From Candidatus Latescibacterota bacterium (GTDB lineage: Bacteria > Latescibacterota > UBA2968 > UBA8231): a stretch of 20,229 nt of DNA. Positions 16,466 to 20,229 of the stretch are shown here, one piece after another. The notes beneath the pieces were generated by a model that was not told the origin of the DNA, ran no database searches, and saw nothing but the letters and a program-made list of their open reading frames with translations. How positions within the stretch are numbered: position 1 is the first letter of the stretch; each line of letters begins with the position of its first letter. Both the position numbers and the translations under genes were made by a program. The DNA lies in contig JAJDYK010000284.1 of assembly GCA_022825185.1 (NCBI GenBank), positions 1-20,229 on the forward strand, given 5' to 3'.

Positions 16466-18095
16466 TACTTGCGCCTATGCCCTGCTGGCCTTGGCGGCCT
16501 GCGCCCCCGAACCAGACCTCACCCCGGTGCGCTTCACCGACGTTACTACAGCGTGCGGCTTGGATTTCCGCATGCACTCGGGCGGCCGCGTCAAAAACTA
16601 CATCATTGAGGCCAAGGGCGGCGGCGGTGCTTTCCTCGACTACGACGGCGATGGCTGGCTCGACATCTACTTGGTCAACGGCTCGCGGCTGGAAGGCTAT
16701 CCCGACCTAGCCACGGCCCCGGCCAATGCCCTCTACCGCAACATGGGCGATGGCACCTTTGAGAATTATACCGACATGGCCGGGGTCGGCGATGCAGGTT
16801 GGGGCATGGGCTGCGCGGCGGCCGACTACGACCAAGACGGCGACCTCGATCTCTACGTGACCAATTACGGCCCCAACGTCCTCTACCGGAACGAGGGCAA
16901 CGGCCAATTCCGCGACGTCGGCCAAGCCGCTGGCGTCGATCTGGCGGGCTGGAGCACGGGTGCTAGCTTCGGCGACTACGACGGGGATGGCGACCCGGAC
17001 CTCTACGTCGCCCAGTATCTACAATTTGCGCCCGAGCGCGTTCCTCCCCGAGGCGGCATGTGGAAGGGAGTCCTCGTGTTCGCCGGACCACTCGGCCTCC
17101 CTGGGGCGCAGGATGTCCTCTACCGGAATGAGGGCAATGGCCAATTCCGCGACGTCACCCGCCAAGCCAAGGCCGGCCAATTTGAGCCTACCTACGGTCT
17201 GAGCGCCCTTTTTTGCGACTACGACGGGGATGGCGACCCAGACCTCTATGTGGCCAATGACTCGGCACCCAATTTTCTCTATCGCAACGAGGGCAACGGC
17301 CAGTTCCGCGACGTCGGCGTGGAGGCCGGGGCTACCCTCAGCGCCGAGGGGGGCGCACAGGCTGGCATGGGCATCGCGTATGGGGACTACGATGGCGATG
17401 GCGATGGCGACTTGTTGGTCACCCACTTTGAGGACGACTACAACACTCTCTATGGCAATCAAGGCGATGGCCGTTTCGCAGTGGTTAGCGCCGCGGCTGG
17501 CCTCGCCGAGCCGAGCCTGCCGCACTTATCCTTTGGCACGTTCTTTTTCGACTACGACAACGACCAAGACCAAGACCTGTTTGTGGCCAACGGACACGTC
17601 TATCCCCAAATTCGGCACCTTGCGCCCGATGGCTACGCCGAACCCAACCAACTTTTTGCCAATCAGGGCCCGGCCGGTTCCTACCGCTTCGCAGAAATCG
17701 CAGCCGGGGACGTGAGCCGCCCCGCCGTCAGTCGCGGTGCCGCCAAGGGGGACTACGACAACGATGGGGATGTAGATGTCTTGGTTTTCAATCTCGACGG
17801 GTCGCCGCAACTTTTGCGCAACGACGGCGGCAACCAGCGCAACTGGCTGAGCCTGCGCTTGGTCGGCGGTGGCCTAGGGGCGAAAGTCGCCATCGCCAGC
17901 GGCGGGGTCGAGCAGGCCACGGAGATAGTCAGCGGCGGCAGCTTCCTCGCGCACAGCGCTGGGCGCGTCCACTTTGGTTTGGGATTCAATCAGGCAGTCG
18001 ATTGGGTCGAGATTCGCTGGCCCTCGGGGCGCGTCCAGCGCCTTGAGGACGTAGCCGCCAACCAGTTCTTAACAGTAGAAGAGCCGGGACCTTAG
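16455..18095 (+). CDS. FG-GAP/VCBS repeat lipoprotein with C-terminal ASPIC/UnbV domain
   Basis: This 546-residue protein resembles the CRTAC1/UnbV group. The N-terminus MRLSTCAYALLALAAC has a lipobox LAAC with Cys16. Seven calcium-binding FG-GAP-like blades follow, each with a DYDGDGD.DLYV-type loop (for example FLDYDGDGWLDIYLVNG, FGDYDGDGDPDLYVAQY, FFDYDNDQDQDLFVANG), predicting a beta-propeller on the cell surface. The C-terminal 80 residues (NWLSLRLVGG...GAKVAI...SGGSFLAHS...VHFGLG...VEIRWPSG) are the ASPIC/UnbV domain. LYRNEGNGQFRDV occurs three times almost unchanged. The ATG lies within the end of the upstream FGE-like gene. In related genomes such proteins are often next to TPR proteins, as here. 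Confidence 0.88.
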   Translation: MRLSTCAYALLALAACAPEPDLTPVRFTDVTTACGLDFRMHSGGRVKNYIIEAKGGGGAFLDYDGDGWLDIYLVNGSRLEGYPDLATAPANALYRNMGDGTFENYTDMAGVGDAGWGMGCAAADYDQDGDLDLYVTNYGPNVLYRNEGNGQFRDVGQAAGVDLAGWSTGASFGDYDGDGDPDLYVAQYLQFAPERVPPRGGMWKGVLVFAGPLGLPGAQDVLYRNEGNGQFRDVTRQAKAGQFEPTYGLSALFCDYDGDGDPDLYVANDSAPNFLYRNEGNGQFRDVGVEAGATLSAEGGAQAGMGIAYGDYDGDGDGDLLVTHFEDDYNTLYGNQGDGRFAVVSAAAGLAEPSLPHLSFGTFFFDYDNDQDQDLFVANGHVYPQIRHLAPDGYAEPNQLFANQGPAGSYRFAEIAAGDVSRPAVSRGAAKGDYDNDGDVDVLVFNLDGSPQLLRNDGGNQRNWLSLRLVGGGLGAKVAIASGGVEQATEIVSGGSFLAHSAGRVHFGLGFNQAVDWVEIRWPSGRVQRLEDVAANQFLTVEEPGP

Positions 18096-18101
18096 GGCCG
18101 C

Positions 18102-19847
18102 CTATTGCTTTCGCAGCCGTTCTTGCACCTGTGCTAGATAGTGCCGGGCCTGCTCGTGGTCGGGATCGGCCACGAGCACCCGGGCAAAAGCTCGTGCCGC
18201 CTCGGTTAGCTTCCCTTGGCGAATGCGGACCACGCCCACGCCATTCCACGCACCGGCATTTTCCGGGTCCAGGATCAGCATCTGCTCGAACGCCTTCAGT
18301 GCCTCAGACCACGCGCCCCGCTGCAAATGGACCCCGCCCAAATTGTACCAGGCCTTCAGATAGGCCGGTTCAAGGGCGACGGCCTGCTCATATGAATGGA
18401 GTGCCTCGGCCCATGCACCCTGCTTGACCTGTACAAGCCCCAGATTGTACCAAGCCATCGCGTAGTTGGGATAAATTGCCAGAGCGGAGCGGTTGTACAT
18501 TTGGGCGCTGTCGAGTCGTCCGGCCTCCGCATGCATCCGACCCATCCCCAGATGCGCCCGAGCGCTGCGGGGGGCAGATTGGAACTGCGTGCGGTAGAAG
18601 GTCTCGGTGTCAGCCCATGTCGCATTGCGTGACGCCGTCAGAACCGCATAGCTGCCAAGCAACCCCAAGCCCACCGTCCAGAGACCCCAACCCCAGCGCC
18701 GCGCCAGTCTCCAGAGACCCCAACCTAACAGCAGGCAAAACGCGGCTGACGGTGCGTAAATCAGCCGTTCTCCCATGATGGTCGGCACTAGGACCAGAAA
18801 ATTGCTCGTCGGTGCGGCTAAAATCGCATAACTCCCTGCGACAAAGGCGACCATTGGCGACCGATGCCACCAGTACCAAGCCGCGCCAGCTACGACAAGC
18901 ACTGCGGCGCAAAAGCCAACCACTCCCCAATCCAGTGGATTGCTTACCAACTGGATCTGGGCGTGGGAGTAATCCGAGGAAAGCCCCAGCGGCCAGACGA
19001 GTAGCCGTAGGTAGTCAAATTGCACGGTTGCGGCCGTCAACACCCGTTCCAGCGGCGCGGCGTTCACCAAGGGATTGTCGAGCGCGGAGATGGCGCTGTC
19101 GGCTGCCCCTAGGGCCGCTTGGCGCAGAAGCAGCCAGCCTACCAATAGTAAGCCGTATCCGCCGTAGGCTCGCCAGCGCGCCTTAAGCGGCTGCGCAGTG
19201 CAGATATCCAGCCACAGAGCGACGAAGAGATAGATGGCGGCGGACTCCTTGCTCAGTAGTGCAAACCAGTACAGCACGCCAGCTCCTTTCCACTGCCCGC
19301 GGTGGTGCAAGGCCAGAAAGGACGCGCCTAGGAGCATGGCTAGAGGCTCGGCGCGGCCAGTAATAAACGCCACGGCCTCGGTGTGGACCGGGTGTGTGGC
19401 AAAAAGCAGAGCGGCGGCGAGACAGGCGTGGACGGCCAAACCTAGGCGCAGTCCCAAAAGAAAGAGCGCACAGCTAGCCCCTGCGTGCAGCGCGGCATTG
19501 ACCAGATGGAATCCCACGCCGTGTGTACCAGGCAGCCCGAGGGACTCGTTGGCCCAATAATTAAACGCCAGCGTCCAAACCGTCAGCGGCCGGTAGTGGT
19601 GTGAGTGCAGGACCTCGCCCCAATAGCGGCCAACGAGAATTCGATCCACCCGCCACGGATCGTGCATCAGCTCATTGGCGGGGATCAGTTTGCGGTCGTC
19701 GTACACCAATTCGTTACCCAGCGCATTGACGTACACGCCGCACGCGACCAAGGCCACTAGCGTCAATGCCACCCACTGGCCGCGCTCGACGACCTTGGTG
19801 TACGCTGATGGAGAATTTTCCCCCAGCTTATTGCGCACTCGACTCAT
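18102..19847 (-). CDS. TMTC-like multi-pass membrane protein with C-terminal TPRs
   Basis: This 581-residue protein resembles the bacterial relatives of TMTC O-mannosyltransferases (GT-C fold). The first membrane helix is at about 25-42, followed by NELVYDDRKLIPANEL with the acidic pair Asp50-Asp51, then YRPLTVWTLAFNYWAN (85-100), HPVHTEAVAFITGRAEPLA (152-170) and FALLSKESAA, all family signatures. About nine to ten hydrophobic helices extend to around residue 415. Residues 430-581 hold four to five TPRs (AMAWYNLGLVQVKQGAWAEA and similar). A glycosyl-transfer role is inferred from family only. The start overlaps the upstream TPR gene by 20 nt; the end is 6 nt from the convergent ASPIC gene. 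Confidence 0.85.
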   Translation of the reverse strand: MSRVRNKLGENSPSAYTKVVERGQWVALTLVALVACGVYVNALGNELVYDDRKLIPANELMHDPWRVDRILVGRYWGEVLHSHHYRPLTVWTLAFNYWANESLGLPGTHGVGFHLVNAALHAGASCALFLLGLRLGLAVHACLAAALLFATHPVHTEAVAFITGRAEPLAMLLGASFLALHHRGQWKGAGVLYWFALLSKESAAIYLFVALWLDICTAQPLKARWRAYGGYGLLLVGWLLLRQAALGAADSAISALDNPLVNAAPLERVLTAATVQFDYLRLLVWPLGLSSDYSHAQIQLVSNPLDWGVVGFCAAVLVVAGAAWYWWHRSPMVAFVAGSYAILAAPTSNFLVLVPTIMGERLIYAPSAAFCLLLGWGLWRLARRWGWGLWTVGLGLLGSYAVLTASRNATWADTETFYRTQFQSAPRSARAHLGMGRMHAEAGRLDSAQMYNRSALAIYPNYAMAWYNLGLVQVKQGAWAEALHSYEQAVALEPAYLKAWYNLGGVHLQRGAWSEALKAFEQMLILDPENAGAWNGVGVVRIRQGKLTEAARAFARVLVADPDHEQARHYLAQVQERLRKQ

Positions 19848-20229
19848 AGGCGGATAACTGTTCTATGAGTGCCTCTCGCAACTGGACTGGCGTCAGCGCA
19901 ATGGCCTGCTGCTGGAAGGCAACGGCCGCAGACCATTTTCCCTGCTCGGCTTGGGCCTGGGCCAGCGCCACCAGCGTCCTCACCAGCGTCTTGCGGGCTA
20001 GCGGTAGATCCACCTGCTGGGCCTGGGCCTGTTCCAGCGTTTTGCGCGCCTCATCAACGCGCCCGGCCCGCGCCAGCGCGATGACTAGATTGTTGAGCGC
20101 CCTAGCATCGTCGGGGACTAGGTCAACCGCACGGCGAAAGTGGTCCAGCGCTTCGGCTAGACGACCCTGCTCTTCGAGTAAGACGCCTGTGTTGATATGC
20201 GCCTTGGGAAAATCTGGCCGCAAGGCCAA
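19828..20229 (-). CDS. TPR protein, C-terminal part (partial at window edge)
   Basis: The frame is open to the right edge; its first codon in the window is TTG, which need not be a start. The 133 visible residues contain TPR units (RPDFPKAHINTGVLLEEQGR, LAEALDHFRRAVDLVPDDAR, ALNNLVIALARAGRVDEARK) and a further helical tail ending in LSAYESSAQ. It may be the tail of a second TMTC-like protein like the gene it overlaps, or a free TPR protein. Its last 20 nt overlap the start of the downstream gene in another frame, so the two are likely one operon. Confidence 0.75.
   Translation of the reverse strand: MALRPDFPKAHINTGVLLEEQGRLAEALDHFRRAVDLVPDDARALNNLVIALARAGRVDEARKTLEQAQAQQVDLPLARKTLVRTLVALAQAQAEQGKWSAAVAFQQQAIALTPVQLREALIEQLSAYESSAQ

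Overview
The window is a GC-rich stretch of a bacterial chromosome that encodes mostly housekeeping enzymes plus one unusual repeat-rich locus. The gene content suggests an uncultured Gram-negative-type lineage of the Poribacteria, Latescibacterota or Planctomycetes kind. It has LL-diaminopimelate aminotransferase instead of the succinylase route, TMTC-like membrane proteins with TPR tails, FG-GAP/ASPIC-UnbV lipoproteins, an FGE-like exported protein, leucine-rich lipoproteins with an Ig-like tail, and TIM-barrel sugar isomerases. This placement is an inference from gene content only.

Layout. 1-3582 (+): the 2-oxoglutarate dehydrogenase operon (C-terminal end of E1, then sucB, lpd), translationally coupled to an SDR oxidoreductase. 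3591-3668: a 25-codon stub of a HAD-type phosphatase. 3698-5011 (+): xylose isomerase. 5032-6224 (-): a small ribbon-helix-helix-like protein whose stop codon overlaps the start of nadA, behind a recognisable sigma70-type promoter. 6225-6577: intergenic, containing a copy of the last ~30 codons of dapL. 6578-10168 (+): two tandem paralogous lipoprotein genes built from 9 and 18 TPR-like repeats. 10232-11458 (-): dapL. 11565-12653 (-): an LRR/Ig-like lipoprotein with a probable frameshift in its signal peptide. 12854-12934: an N-terminal transposase remnant. 12953-13906 (+): a TIM-barrel sugar isomerase/epimerase ending in a perfect palindrome. 13997-18095 (+): glnS, an exported FGE-like protein and an ASPIC/UnbV lipoprotein. 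18102-20229 (-): a TMTC-like membrane protein with TPRs and the 3' end of another TPR gene.

The most unusual structure is at 6349-10322. The 3' end of dapL occurs three times: 94 bp at 6349-6442 (92/94 identical to the native copy, only synonymous changes), a decayed copy at 7907-7970, and the native end at 10229-10322. The copies bracket the two lipoprotein genes. It looks like a repeat-bounded cassette inserted at the 3' end of dapL and then duplicated. No integrase or transposase lies inside it. Both lipoproteins would be anchored to a membrane outside the cytoplasm and present long alpha-solenoid surfaces; the sequence does not show a function.

No rRNA, tRNA, CRISPR array or recognisable defence system was seen.
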